Origin: Dromaius novaehollandiae
Taxonomy: Eukaryota > Chordata > Aves > Casuariiformes > Dromaiidae
Direction: 5' to 3'
NCBI RefSeq assembly: GCF_036370855.1
Contig: NC_088130.1
Coordinates: 14,351,543-14,415,542 of the forward strand
Length of the DNA stretch: 64,000 nt
The notes under the pieces were generated by a model, which was given only the letters and a program-made list of their open reading frames with translations, did no database searches and was not told the origin of the DNA. Positions 34,370-44,613 of this stretch are shown here, one piece after another. A program made the translations under genes and the position numbers. Positions within the stretch are counted from its first letter, which is position 1; each line of letters opens with the position of its first letter.

Positions 34370-34839
34370 TCAGTTGAAGCTGCAACGTACCTTATAATTA
34401 AGCAAAACAAGTAATCAGCCTAAATGGGGACCCACATAAAACTGTAGTGTCATCAAGCAATAACTCAATCACAGCTCTGTATATGATTTGGTAATAAAGG
34501 GGAAAAGGCTGTTTAACCATTAAGCCTCTCAGTTTTGGAACTCCTAATAAGGACCTTGGTGTGTTGAAATACCCTGTCAGAAGATGGGCTTGCTTACTAG
34601 CTGAGGACTATACCCAGGACCTCTAACTCCTGAACTGGTACAAAGCGGCTTTATTTTCACTGAAATCAGCTGAGAATTGGGTTTCTGATGGTGTTCACAT
34701 CTGTACTTTTGAAGGCTTGATTTTAACAGGGAGAAAGCCATGTTCCTATTTCCTTTCCGTCAAAGCTAATCTAATCCCAAAAGGTTACGAATGGCTCTTA
34801 CCATTGTATTTTTAGCAATCTTTCCTGGAAGAGAGAGAT
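34370..34839. other. Unassigned interval outside the Polinton TIR end
   Basis: No gene or repeat recognised. It is the candidate flanking DNA of the Polinton whose end is at 34369, so its first six bases (TCAGTT) are where a target duplication would lie. Confidence 0.35.
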
Positions 34840-35225
34840 CAATTTCTTACCTATGTCCCTTTCCTAATCCTAATCCTAATCCTGACACTTTTTCTGATGT
34901 ATCTACCTCTTCTCCCAGTCTGGTGTCATCCGCAAACTTGGTGAGAGTGACAGTCCTGTCATCCAGATCTTTTATAAAGAGATGGAATAGTATCAGACCC
35001 AATATTGACCAATGAGGCACTCCACTGCCAGTATGACTTTGAGCCATTAACCACCATCCTTTGAGCTTGGCATTTTAGCCAGTTTTCCACCCATCTTCTG
35101 GTCCATCCGTCCAGTCCATATCTTACCAGCTTGTCAACAGAAACGTTGTGGGAGACCGTGTCAAATGCCTTGCTAAAATCAAGGTAGATGACTTCCACTG
35201 CTCTCCCCTCATCCACTGAGCATGT
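34840..35225 (-). mobile_element. CR1 RT fragment
   Basis: Minus-strand translation contains VIYLDFSKAFDTVSHN (first catalytic Asp) and, in another frame, TKFADDTRLG (the intact FADD box). It is a short piece of the RT core with a frameshift. It also contains a small CCTAAT triplet repeat at 34864-34882. Confidence 0.85.
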
Positions 35226-35389
35226 CAATAAATATATGTGTGCATAGATATATAAAAATATATATATACACATGTAAACATACCTATGGGGGGGGGTAAA
35301 CTGGTCATGTGACCAGAAAAGGGGAGTGATTTCTGGGCCAAGTAGGACATGTGATTGTAAGTGAGGGGCAGGGGCACCTTTTAATGAAT
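35226..35389 (-). repeat. Polinton TIR piece (AT-rich tract plus outer segment)
   Basis: A TA-rich tract (35232-35278) followed by GTAAACTGGTCATGTGACCA and ACATGTGATTGTAAGTGAGG, homologous to 34216-34310. It directly abuts the PolB remnant, so TIR and PolB are fused without the intervening gene b. Confidence 0.6.
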
Positions 35390-36185
35390 TTGCTCCCTTT
35401 TTTCAGCACGCGCATCTGATTAAGGGAATGTTCCCCTTCAAGGTATTCAGGCTTGAGGAACATAAACTGGAAAATAAGCATGCAAACAGAGATCAGCGTA
35501 ATATTCTGAAAGGGTCCTATACAGTGATAAACCTTCACCTTTTCATCACCCTCTTTCTCATAGAATGTGCGAGGAGTCATCACCATAATCTCATTCTTGT
35601 ATGATCTGCAGGCCTCCCTCAAAATTTTCACATCTTGCTGGCAATAATAGCAGTTATTTTTGCAGGTCAAAAATCTGATTAGCTGTCTGCCATAACAATA
35701 ATTGTTTTTTTTCCCCCACGCATCATGCTGTCCACCCCATAATATTTTGGTTGCGGATGAGGTCCTACATAATTTTGATTCTCAGTAGTGTTAAAAGAAT
35801 GGGAGAAGTAACCTTTGCAACCCACAAATCCCAATACTTGGGGAAGGCTGCTTAGTTTCATGGGTAAAAAAAGTTTATGAAATGTATATTCAAGCTGGGA
35901 ACTGCTATGCACATGAGTTTATTACCTTGGGTGATTAATTGCACATCCTTTTTTTTTCTTCTTTCCTTCAGAAGCTGGATAACTACAAAGAAGCCATCTT
36001 AGCCTTTGGCACCATGCACTTTGAAGGTATAGCCCCAAAACTTTGTGTCCATAAATAGCTGAATAAATTCCACGAGGCATGTGTCCCCTTTAAACTCCCC
36101 TTCTCCTTCAGTTTTCTTTTCCACACCTTCTTCTTTATCCCATGGTGCTTCTGGTGCTACCTCTTGGGCAAAAATATAATTTGAG
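35390..36185 (-). pseudogene. Polinton PolB fragment, copy M
   Basis: A second copy of the exonuclease-domain part of protein-primed DNA polymerase B. The minus strand shows FLPMKLSSLPQVLGF, GCKGYF, YYGVDS and the Exo III motif YYCQQDVKILREACRSY, all matching 51348-52190 in copy R. Frames are broken. The polymerase domain is absent. It is bounded by TIR-like sequence on both sides (35226-35389 and about 36186-36270). Confidence 0.8.
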
Positions 36186-36270
36186 ACATGTATCCTGGGG
36201 CAGCTGCAATAAAATGGCAGTACCCATGGGCAGGGAGAGGGGCAGCCTGGCCTTGACCATATGAGGGTGT
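36186..36270 (-). repeat. Polinton TIR-like scrap
   Basis: The stretch with AGCTGCAATAAAATGGCAGT and CAGCCTGGCCTTGACC resembles 34044-34115 of the TIR in the same orientation. It bounds the PolB fragment. Confidence 0.5.
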
Positions 36271-36371
36271 CTAGAAAAAAACTCTCTAGAAGAGACCAGT
36301 CCTGTGAGTCTGAACAAGAGGCCCCTTCACCTGGCTCTAAACCAACCTGAGGAGGCGTAGGAGATAACCAG

Positions 36372-36932
36372 CTAACAGGCCCTTGTTGCCAATGAGCTCA
36401 TCAAACAAAAGCTTTCTTTGCTGCACGTCAGCTTCATTCTTACATCCACGCCGTTCAACAAAAGCTTGTCTTGAAAGAGCAGATCACTGCGGAGGGGTCC
36501 CAACAGTTTGCTCCTCCTATTTTGGGCCATCAGAGCTGAACATTGCCTAAACCCCTGACTGCTGACGCCATCCAGCGTGACCGCTTCCTGCTGCCCGGCT
36601 GTGTCTTTGTAGAGTAGGGCTGTGGAAAAATGTGTGGACAGTATTTCATGGCTGTAATTGAGAAGCAACCAAATGAATGAGCGATAAGGGTAACAGTTGT
36701 TGCTCTGGCTTATAAGTCGGTCCCCCAGCATGACGTCCAGCTTGCTGAAAACAGAGGCCAATGGGTAATTCACCAGGTTGATGGCATTGCCTGCACTGAG
36801 GTCAGACACTTCAGCTTTTAGAAACTTGTAGCAAAGGTACAGCAGAGCATTTTTCAGATCTATGTATGTCCTCTTTCCTAATCCCTGCTTTGGAAAAGTC
36901 CAGAGGTGCAGACTGGATGCAATCTTGTGCAA
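36372..36932 (-). pseudogene. Polinton major capsid protein fragment, copy M
   Basis: An open minus-strand frame of 186 codons, the longest uninterrupted capsid stretch in the window: YIDLKNALLYLCYKFL, LISQSNNCYPYRSF, LLYKDTAGQQEAVTLDGVSS, LLFQDKLLLNGVDVRMKL and ESFCLMSS. It matches L (22690-22150) and R (48184-48660). It ends where homology stops, at about 36385. The right end abuts a CR1 3' tail (36933). Confidence 0.85.
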
Positions 36933-37040
36933 TGTGCTCTAGGTGACCCTGCTTGAGCAGGGGGCTTGGACTAGATGATCTCCAGAGGTCCCTTCCAACC
37001 TCAACCATTCTGTGATTCTGTGATTCTGTGATTCTGTGAA
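36933..37040 (+). mobile_element. CR1 3' terminus with ATTCTGTG repeats
   Basis: CTCTAGGTGACCCTGCTTGA, then GATGATCTCCAGAGGTCCCT, then four copies of an ATTCTGTG unit (37010-37040). This octamer tail is the hallmark 3' end of CR1 elements. Confidence 0.92.
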
Positions 37041-37084
37041 TAGATGTATAACTAAATAATAGTGCTGGTTGAACACTCTGTCAT

Positions 37085-37375
37085 GAATAGACATGGGGAT
37101 GTTCATTGATGTCGGGAACAGAAATGGATTAAGGAGCTACAGGAGATTTAATGCTGGGGAACCGACAGACATAGCATGTAATCTGGACACAGGAGCGGAG
37201 ATAATCTCTCCTGGTAGGGCAGTCACTATCCTTATCAGCTGAGTTCAAAGGAGAGGTGGTGAAGAAAGAGCTGAAATCAGGGAGGCCACAAGACAGGGCA
37301 CAACCCAACCCATAGTAGGGATAACCTCTGTCAGATTCTGGCTGAGCCACCCCTTCACGCATAAATAAAGTCCTG
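37085..37375 (+). pseudogene. pol: Retroviral aspartic protease remnant
   Basis: The plus-strand frame around 37145-37230 reads TDIACNLDTGAEIISPGRAV, an aspartic protease active site (DTGAE). A later segment (GTTQPIVGITSVRFWLSHPF) would fit the rest of the domain after a stop. It is isolated and belongs to none of the neighbouring proviruses by position. About 80 codons at most. Confidence 0.6.
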
Positions 37376-37559
37376 TAGCCAAGGGCCAGTGCTCATTCTG
37401 AGTCTTCAACTGAAATGGGTTGCTGAGTCTCTGCTTCCACCGCCATTTCCTAATACCTCACAGACTTGCTCAGGAGAAATTAAAACTTGATTTCTCTGCC
37501 TGTATTGGCAGTGGGAGGGACATCCTCCACAGTGAGAACCCGCCCTCATCTCAAACGGG

Positions 37560-37735
37560 AGGGAGCAGAGCTGGAGAAGGTTTAGGGAAAGGCCACAAGG
37601 ATGATCAAAGGTCTGGAATGGCTTCACAGCAAGGAACAATTGAACAGTCTGGGACTCTTCACCCAGAAAAAAAAAGAAGACATAGGGAAGATGATAGAGT
37701 TCTCTCAGACATGGAAAACATTGGCTGTTTGTTAT
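37560..37735 (+). mobile_element. CR1-type 3' region fragment
   Basis: The stretch AGGATGATCAAAGGTCTGGA and GGGACTCTTCACCCAG corresponds to the CR1 segment at 29530-29620 (MIKGLE.L..., SLGLF) in a diverged subfamily. It abuts the truncated 3' LTR of ERV-A(-). Confidence 0.65.
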
Positions 37736-37746
37736 CTCCTCCATTT

Positions 37747-37805
37747 TTATATAAGTTGTGCTAAGTGGCTACCTCTAGACAGTTTCAGTTCGCTATTCTT
37801 TAACA
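37747..37805 (-). mobile_element. ERV-A(-) 3' LTR, truncated
   Basis: Only the start of U3 remains (from TGTTAAAGAATAGC at 37805, reading leftward, to about 37747). The break joins CR1-type sequence. Confidence 0.85.
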
Positions 37806-37836
37806 GTCCCCCCTTTGTTTTTATTACGCATCCCTG

Positions 37837-38430
37837 CTAATACTTTAAAGAGAGTTCTCGAAGTCTTTTGAGGCGTACTATCACTTTCCATAATCTTATG
37901 TATAATATGATCGTAAGTAATAGGCATAACACAGTTAACACAACTACTACTGGGTGCAACAGGTGATTATAAATCCCTGTTGCAGTTGGTGACCATCCTA
38001 GAAGAATTTCCCATCCATGATGTTCTCCGTCCTTCTTTACCCTTCCCAAGATGTGGTGTATCTCTTCCGCATCATGACTAATGGTGATTAGAGTTTTTCG
38101 TCCATTGTTTCAGGTGCATTCTAGCAGTCAACGCAAATCATCACATTGTAGTAGTTTCTTTACTAGTGTAAGATTCATTCCAATGGAAGTAGGTAGTAAA
38201 TTTTGGCTCAATGTATAATTAGATTGGAACAATTGATAAGATGTAATAGGAGCTGAATAATTAAAGTCGCATCCCATAATTTTGGGTAAAGTTACAAATA
38301 CAAATATTTGAGTAATTAATTACTTGTATCTACAACAATGTTATCTATGAATATAAGATTACAAAGTGTTCTTACACATACACATCCTTTTTTAACATAT
38401 ACAAGTACAGTTCAACTCTAACAGCAAAAT
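37837..38430 (-). pseudogene. env: ERV-A(-) envelope C-terminal remnant
   Basis: Holds only the last part of TM: the region equivalent to 32660-33239 of ERV-A(+), ending in the membrane anchor (VVVVLTVLCLLLTIILYI) and tail to the stop at 37837. The TGA seen at 32940 in the plus copy is also present here (about 38130). On its 5' side, near 38415-38430, it is fused to the integrase end. It cannot encode an envelope. Confidence 0.85.
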
Positions 38431-39482
38431 AAGAACATAGTATGACAGTATATGGCCTGTTCCATTTAGGTTTTAACTTGGATTTTTGTGAAAATACTTT
38501 AACTAAAACTTCATCCCCAGGCTGTATACCAGGCACTTGTATTTCAGGTGGTGTGGATTGATATCGTTGAGCATTTATTTATTTATTTATTTATTTTAAA
38601 GATTTTCAAACCTTTTTTGCATACTTAGAACATACTGGGCTAGTCGTTCATCTCCGTCTAACAGGCTGGTCTTAGCTGGAATAAGTCCCTAGTATAGCTA
38701 AATGTCTCCCGAAGAGAATTTCTGCTGGCGTTAGTCCTATGGGTTGCCGTGGGGCATTTCAAACATCCCATAGAGCTAAGTTTAATGCTTCTGGCCATTT
38801 TAGGCTAGCACGTGTGCATATTCTTGCTATTTTTTTCTTTTAATGTTCTATTCATTCTTTCTACCTGTCCTGAAGACTGTGGGTGATAAGGGGCATGTAG
38901 GTTTCTTTTTATTCCTAATGATTTATATAATTGAGTGATTATGTTTGCCGTAAAATGGGCACCCCTGTCTGAATCAATGGCTTCTGGGACCCCACACCTG
39001 GGTATGATTTCTTTCAGTAAGGCTTTTACTACCCCTCCTGCGTCGGCCTTTCTTGTTGGGAAAGCTTCTACCCAGCCTGATAACTGATCTACTATCACTA
39101 ACAAGTGTTTGTACCCATTGGCAGATGGCATATCTGCATAATCTATTTGTAGCTTTTGGAAAGGGAAGTGGGCCCATGGTCGTCCCCCTAACTCTGAGCT
39201 TGGTTTGCTGCTTGAAAACTTCTGGCAGGTCAGGCAGCTATTTGTTATTCTTTTTGCAGCCATATAAATTCCTGGAGCGGCCCACACTTTCTGTACCTGG
39301 TTAGCTACCGCCTCGGCTCCCGCATGAGCTTTATCGTGAAACCACCTAGCTATAGTAATTAAATTTTTTTTTTTTGGTAGAATTGGTTTTCCTCCAATTG
39401 TCCATATTCCATCATCATTTTGTTTTGCTTCCCAGTATTCCTGTTTTTTTTTTCTTTCCACTGAGCAGTCCTTTTCATACAT
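38431..39482 (-). pseudogene. pol: ERV-A(-) integrase
   Basis: The 225-codon open frame 39482-38805 holds the HHCC zinc domain (WFHDKAH, then CLTCQ), the first Asp in LQIDYADM, the second in DSDRGAH and the Glu in QVERMNRT. The C-terminal part continues to 38431 but is shifted near 38815-38825 by a T-run, and carries a TTTA repeat (38575-38597). Its end is cut by the env deletion. Gamma-type organisation. Confidence 0.88.
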
Positions 39483-41600
39483 GGTTTTGGGGTCTATTCA
39501 ATTTGGCCATTCACTTTGGTTCATCCTTGGAACTGCCCCCATACATTCTCTCAGAGGTTGTCGGGCTGCAGCCTTCGCAGCGGCGTCAGCTAACGTATTT
39601 CCTCTACTAATTTCTGTAGTATCTTTAGTATGGGCTGGGCAGTGTATTACAGCAATTTCTTTCGGGCAGTTGGACTGCTTCCAGCAAATTACGTATTTCT
39701 TCTCCATTAGCTAATTTCTTTCCTGATGACGTAAAAAAATCCTCGTTCTTTCCATAACATCCCTGTTACATCAAATACTCCAAATGCATATTTAGAATCG
39801 GTGTAGATATTTACCCGCAGGTTCTTACTGATTTTTGCTGCTTGGGTCAATGCTATTAATTCTGCTCCTTGAGCACTTACAGACGGAGACAAAGGATTAG
39901 TCTCAAGTACCTCAAAGAGGTTAGTGACAGCATAACCTGAGTGGCACCTTCCGCCCAAATAATAGGATGATCCATCTGTAAACAGAACTAAGTCCGGGTT
40001 TCCCAAAGGTTCGTCTTTAAGATCCTCCCGGGGCTTGCTCGAGCTGACGACCACCTGTTCACAGGAATGATGCGGCTCTCCATCCTCAGGTAGAGGCAGT
40101 AGCGTTGCTGGATTTAAGATATTGCATCTCTTTAAGGTCACATTATCTGCATGCAATATTATCAGTTCAGAGCGGTGAGCTCTCTGTGGGGATAGTGCTT
40201 GAGTTGCGTATTGTTTCATTAACAGTTCTACTTCATGAGGCACATACACAGTCAATGAGTGACCCAAAACTACAGGTCGTGTTTTTTCAATAAGAGCTGC
40301 CGTAGCTGCTATTGCTCTGATGCATCCTGGAGTGCCTTTAGCTACCACGTCTAGCTGTGTGGAGTAAATAGGCCACTGGTCTACAGTGAGGACCTAGTTT
40401 TTTGGTACCCCACTTGCTACTCCCTGTCGTTCATGGACAAATAATTCAAATGGTTTGCTATAATCTGGTAACCCTAGAGCAGGGGCTGAAACCAACGCCT
40501 TTTTTACAGATGTAAAAGCTTTCTCCCTTTCTGGGCCCCAGGCCAAAGGCTCTATCTCCTCTTTTTTTGTTGCCTGCACTAAAGGCTTAGTAAGTTCTCC
40601 TAACCCAGGAATCCACGGTCAGCAAAATCCTACAGCTCCTAAAAATCCCCTAAGTTGCTTTTTTGTTACAGGACGGGGCATATTAAGAATTGTCTTTACT
40701 CGTTCTGGATCAATTAACCTGTGTCCTTCCTTTAAAATAAAACCCAAATAATTTACCTCTCGCTGACACAGCTGAAGTTTAGACAGAGATGCCCGATGCC
40801 CTTTTTCTGCAAGAGCATTACATAGAGAAATAGTGTCTTTTAAACATGCCTCATAATCTTTACTTGCTAATAACAAATCATCCACATATTGTATTAACAC
40901 TGAATGTCCTGGAAGTTCGATATCTGAGAGATCATTTTTGAGTATATGCGAAAAAATAGTCGGAGACACAGTAAATGCTTGTGGCAGCCTCGTCCAAGTT
41001 AATTGTCCCTTCCAAGTGAAAGCAAAGAGATCTTGGCTGTCCTCAGCTATCGGTATACTAAAAAAGGCTGACGTTAGATCAATCACGGTAAAATAAGTTG
41101 CCCAATGAGGTATCTGTAATAATACGGTTGATGGGTCGGGAACTACTGGGTGTGGAGCAATTACATGTTGGTTTATAGCCCTTAAGTCTTGTACAAACCG
41201 ATACTCTGGATCGCCATCAGAATCTTGCCTGTTCTCTTTTTAACCGGCAGAATCAGAGTGTTGTATGGGGATTCACAGACTCTAAGGATACCCAGTTTCA
41301 AATAATGATTGATTTGTTTTTGGATGCTCTTCTCTGCTTTCTTTGGGATAGGGTATTGTTTAACTGCAGGAGGCAATCCCCCCTTTGTTTTTATCGAGAC
41401 TGGACTAGCTGATTTCAGTAGTCCAACATCCATTCCTGAAGAGCTCCATAACTTTTTAGGAACTGATTCTAAACTTGTTGGAATTTGCAGATTAGTCCAC
41501 TCTGGTTCTGGCGTCTTAGCCAGAACACATGAGCCCATAATTATTAATTTTATCCCTTCTGGCTGTAAACAGATCGGAGTATCCAAGGCTTGCAGGAGAT
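39483..41600 (-). pseudogene. pol: ERV-A(-) reverse transcriptase and RNase H
   Basis: RT: IDLTSAFFSIPIAEDSQDLF (first catalytic Asp), RLPQAFTVSPTIFS and LIQYVDDLLLASKDYE (YVDD codons around 40877-40888). The thumb region shows NMPRPVTKKQLRGFLGAVGF. RNase H: LVLFTDGSSYYLGG, AELIALTQAAKISK (Glu), NIYTDSKYAFGVFD and, in a further frame, HCPAHTKDT. Breaks: a stop near 40619 and shifts near 40390, 39730 and 41190. The layout is that of a class I retrovirus. Confidence 0.9.
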
Positions 41601-41916
41601 CTCTCCCTAAGAGGCAAGAGGGTGAGTCTGTGGAAATTATAAAATGTCCCCATGCTCTTTTACCTCCAATAGTGAGCAATAAGGGCTTAGATAACATTCG
41701 TTCGCTTTTTCACATTTCTCCTCGCATCATTATTTTATCTGACGACTTGCATCCTTTAGGCTCAAAATTTAAAAGGGAAAGGGTGGCTCTGGTATCTAGA
41801 AAGGGAACTTCTAAACCTTCTATATTTGCCATTACCTGCCCCTCAAATCCAAATTTATATCCCATAAATTTACCCCAATTTCCACAGTATTTTCTGAGTC
41901 TCCTATCTCCTGTCAT
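41560..41916 (-). pseudogene. pol: ERV-A(-) protease
   Basis: GLEVPFLDTRATLSLLN is the aspartic protease active site with Arg in place of the universal Gly (DTRA rather than DTGA), a likely inactivating change. LLGRDLLQALD (41595-41630) is the C-terminal conserved block. Frame breaks after RGEM at 41710. It lies directly after gag. Confidence 0.8.
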
Positions 41917-41989
41917 TGTGGACTGGCTGGGAATTGCCTGGTCTCATTCCTAGTGTTTGATTTTCTCATGCTGGCCCCTCTATTCCCCA

Positions 41990-43240
41990 GTACACGGGGC
42001 CTCACTGGGCATTCCTGCTTCCAGTGCCCTTGTTCCATGCAATAATGACAAACATCATTAGCTCTTAATTGTACACCACCTTCACTTTGATTCCATCTAT
42101 CTCCTCTGGTTCTGCCGCGCCCCCTCCCCTTGCCAGCCTGGCATATGCTCTTTAAAATACTTTCGTGTGTCAGGGGCTGCTTGATCTATAAAAACACTAA
42201 TTGCAAGAGCATCACTGAAGTTTTTGTGGGGTCATTCCTCCATATTTTAGCAGGTCTTACCGCAAAAGTCCCCAAAAGTCACTGGGGTGTTCATCTAATC
42301 ACTGTCTGCATTCTTGCACTTTAGTCCAATTTACTCCTAACTCTCTGCATGCTCTGATTGCTTCTACTAAATTTCAAAGTCCTGTTTGACACACAGCTCT
42401 ATCTCCTGCATTATTACAATCCCAATTTGGATCATTTGCTAGCCAGAGGTTTCTATTTCCCCCAGCTTGCTGCGCTTCTTCCGCATCTTTAATTATCTTA
42501 TCCCCTTCATTTGGTTGAAATAATTCCCTCAAAAGAATTTGAGTATCACTCCAGTTTGGGTTGTGCCCAGTGCATATATTAGAAAATAACTGCACACATC
42601 GCTCTGCATCTTTTCTTAATCTCGGCATTTTACCCCTCCATAAGGCGAGATCGCCAGGGTCCCAGGGCTGATTAGTAAATACCCGCAGCACAGGAGGGGG
42701 GGACTGGCCCCTCCCTTTCCCCCTGGCTGTAAAGCGGCAGGGTTAGTCAGCACGTTGGAGATCATAGGATAGAGTCCAGCAGCCGGTAGAGTAGAGGGAG
42801 AAGGAGGAGGAGAAGGAGGAGTAATGACAGATAGATCATCAGGCATATAAGGTGGAGCAGAAACTTTTGGAGCACAGTCCGGGGTACTAGTATCTGCTAG
42901 CACAAGTGTTACCTTCGGCGGGTTTCTTTCCTCCCTCCCTCCTGGCTCAAATGCTCCTGCGCCCATGCCCAGTTATCCCAAACATACCAGTAATCCATTC
43001 GACTTGGAAACCTGTCTTCTAGACAATTTCACAAGACAGTTAGTTCCTGCTGATCAAAAGTCCCTTGTGGTGGCCACCGTTCCGCTGGGTTTCCCTCCTT
43101 TGTCAGGAATGGGCAATCCTCCTGACATAGTTGGATCAACCTTTTTTCCTTAGATTTTTGGTACCCTCAATCTTACTCCAATTTCCCAAAATTTCGGCTA
43201 AGGGCATCCCCTTTTCTATGCCGAAAGTAAGGAAGTGCAG
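41990..43240 (-). pseudogene. gag: ERV-A(-) gag
   Basis: Matrix: GMPLAEILGNWSKIEG (about 43230-43185) and further frames to 42960. A proline-rich linker (PPSPPPSPSTLPAAG, near 42800) follows. Capsid: PWDPGDLALWRGKMPRLRKD through NWSDTQILLRELF (42665-42520). Nucleocapsid: one CCHC zinc knuckle, CHYCMEQGHWKQEC (42009-42050). Several frameshifts and stops. One CCHC is usual for gamma-type retroviruses. Confidence 0.85.
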
Positions 43241-43411
43241 CGCACTTCCTTACCAGTAACTCCAGCCCCTGTGGCTGGTGTGATCACACACTCTCTCACT
43301 CTCACTCTCTGGGAACCGCACTCACACCCCCCGAGTCTTTAACTGCTAGGACTGCTGTCCCTTCGCAGCGGGCGGCTTCCTCAGCCGACGGGCGCCCCGG
43401 TCGGTTCCCAG

Positions 43412-43412
43412 G

Positions 43413-43458
<46 letters not shown>
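43412..43458. repeat. (AC)n microsatellite in the ERV-A(-) leader
   Basis: About 23 uninterrupted AC units between the 5' LTR and gag. Absent from the sister copy because that region is deleted there. Confidence 0.95.
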
Positions 43459-43460
<2 letters not shown>

Positions 43461-43810
43461 CTGCTCACACTCACACCAGTCACAGTGACTCTAGACTTCT
43501 GTCTTACAGTCTTGCAGTGCGCCTTATGCTGATCAGGCTGCGCACTCCCCTTTCCGGCCGGGCAGGGCTGGGACTTAAAGCCCACTCAGACCCTGGGGAT
43601 GGGACTCACACCCATCCCCTGGTACGCCTTATGGTGGCCAGCCCGCGTACCCCTTACAGTGCACTGTTACCAGACCAGAATTTAGAATTTCGGCGGGAAT
43701 TTAAGACTCACCTTCTCGGTGCCTCTCGTTGCCAAAGATCCCAGGTGAACTCACCCGATGGCGCCAGATGATCGTTTGGAGACGAGAGGCCCCGACAGTG
43801 GTCGCCTAGG

Positions 43811-43828
43811 GTCCCACCTGGGTCGCCA
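43811..43828 (-). promoter_or_regulatory. ERV-A(-) primer-binding site, tRNA-Arg-like
   Basis: The plus strand reads GTCCCACCTGGGTCGCCA, three bases from the LTR end. From memory it is closest to the 3' end of vertebrate tRNA-Arg (CCT type), with one or two differences; a tRNA search should settle it. Confidence 0.6.
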
Positions 43829-43831
43829 AAC

Positions 43832-44567
43832 TGTTATGGAAATTAGGCTTGTCGGCCACCATAACAGGGCCCGACCCTAGGTTCCCGCAGAAAAGTTCAG
43901 AGCCAAATCAAAGCAAATTAAATAATTAAATTTTAATGACGCGCGTGCAGTAATTACAGCTCGAGCTGGGTGCCTCCGAAGAGGGACCCCGAACAAAGAA
44001 ATCCCTGGGCAATTATAGCTTTTTCAAATTAAGTTTCCCACCCCTCACGCGGTAGTTCAGACCAATAGTAATTTTTAGGTCTGGGGTCTCCTGCTCCTTA
44101 TTGGGCCTCATCGTTGTTCCTAGGCAGGCTGTTTTTCTCCCTTATCTTTACTGTTGCGGTTTCTGCTGACGGTTGTACCTTCGTTTCTTGTTGGGTCTTA
44201 CTGTTTTCTCTCAAGGTCCTGAGAAGGAGGAGGTGATTCTAAATCATAACAATTAACACTGCCCCAGCAGTGAGCTGAGGCTTTGTCCCTCAAGGTCCTA
44301 ATGCCCTGCACTGGTCTTATTTCAAAGCCTTGACACCCTCCCTTTCGGAGTGTGAGACGCAGGAATGCAGACTGCTTGTAACTTCCTTATCTTCCCAGCT
44401 GGAACCAGCTCTGAGGCCCTTTCCTTACTGGACTAAGTAAAAGTTCATTATTTTATCTAAGTGCGGCCTAAGGCTTCAGCAAATTTAGCTACTCATGCTA
44501 AGCAAGTTTTATAGAAGTTGTGCTAAGCGGCTACCTCTAGACAGTTTCAGTTTGCTATTCTTTAACA
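43832..44567 (-). mobile_element. ERV-A(-) 5' LTR
   Basis: 736 bp, complete with TG...CA ends: on the minus strand TGTTAAAGAATAGC to TTTCCATAACA. It matches 33272-34003 along its length. Flanked on the right by TATATATA of the Polinton TIR, so its target duplication cannot be read. Confidence 0.92.
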
Positions 44568-44603
44568 TATATATATATATATAAAAATCCATAAATGTAT
44601 AGA

Positions 44604-44613
44604 TATAAAAGGG
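44604..44613 (+). promoter_or_regulatory. TATA box in Polinton TIR
   Basis: TATAAAAGGG within GTATAGATATAAAAGGGATA fits a core promoter for the integrase-side arm, with a leader exon running to the splice donor at 45155. The equivalent place in L is degenerate. Confidence 0.5.

Larger units (their letters stand above)
37747..44567 (-). mobile_element. ERV-A(-) provirus
   Basis: From right to left: complete 5' LTR, primer-binding site, gag, protease, RT, RNase H, integrase, a remnant of env, polypurine tract and 59 bp of the 3' LTR. It is about 6.8 kb. It lacks ~1.8 kb compared with ERV-A(+) between the integrase end and the middle of the TM region. The right LTR edge lies inside the AT tract of the Polinton R TIR. 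Confidence 0.92.

Noticed and set aside
34864..34885. CCTAAT triplet repeat as interstitial telomere
   Set aside because: The unit is CCTAAT, not CCCTAA, and only three copies are present within a CR1 fragment.
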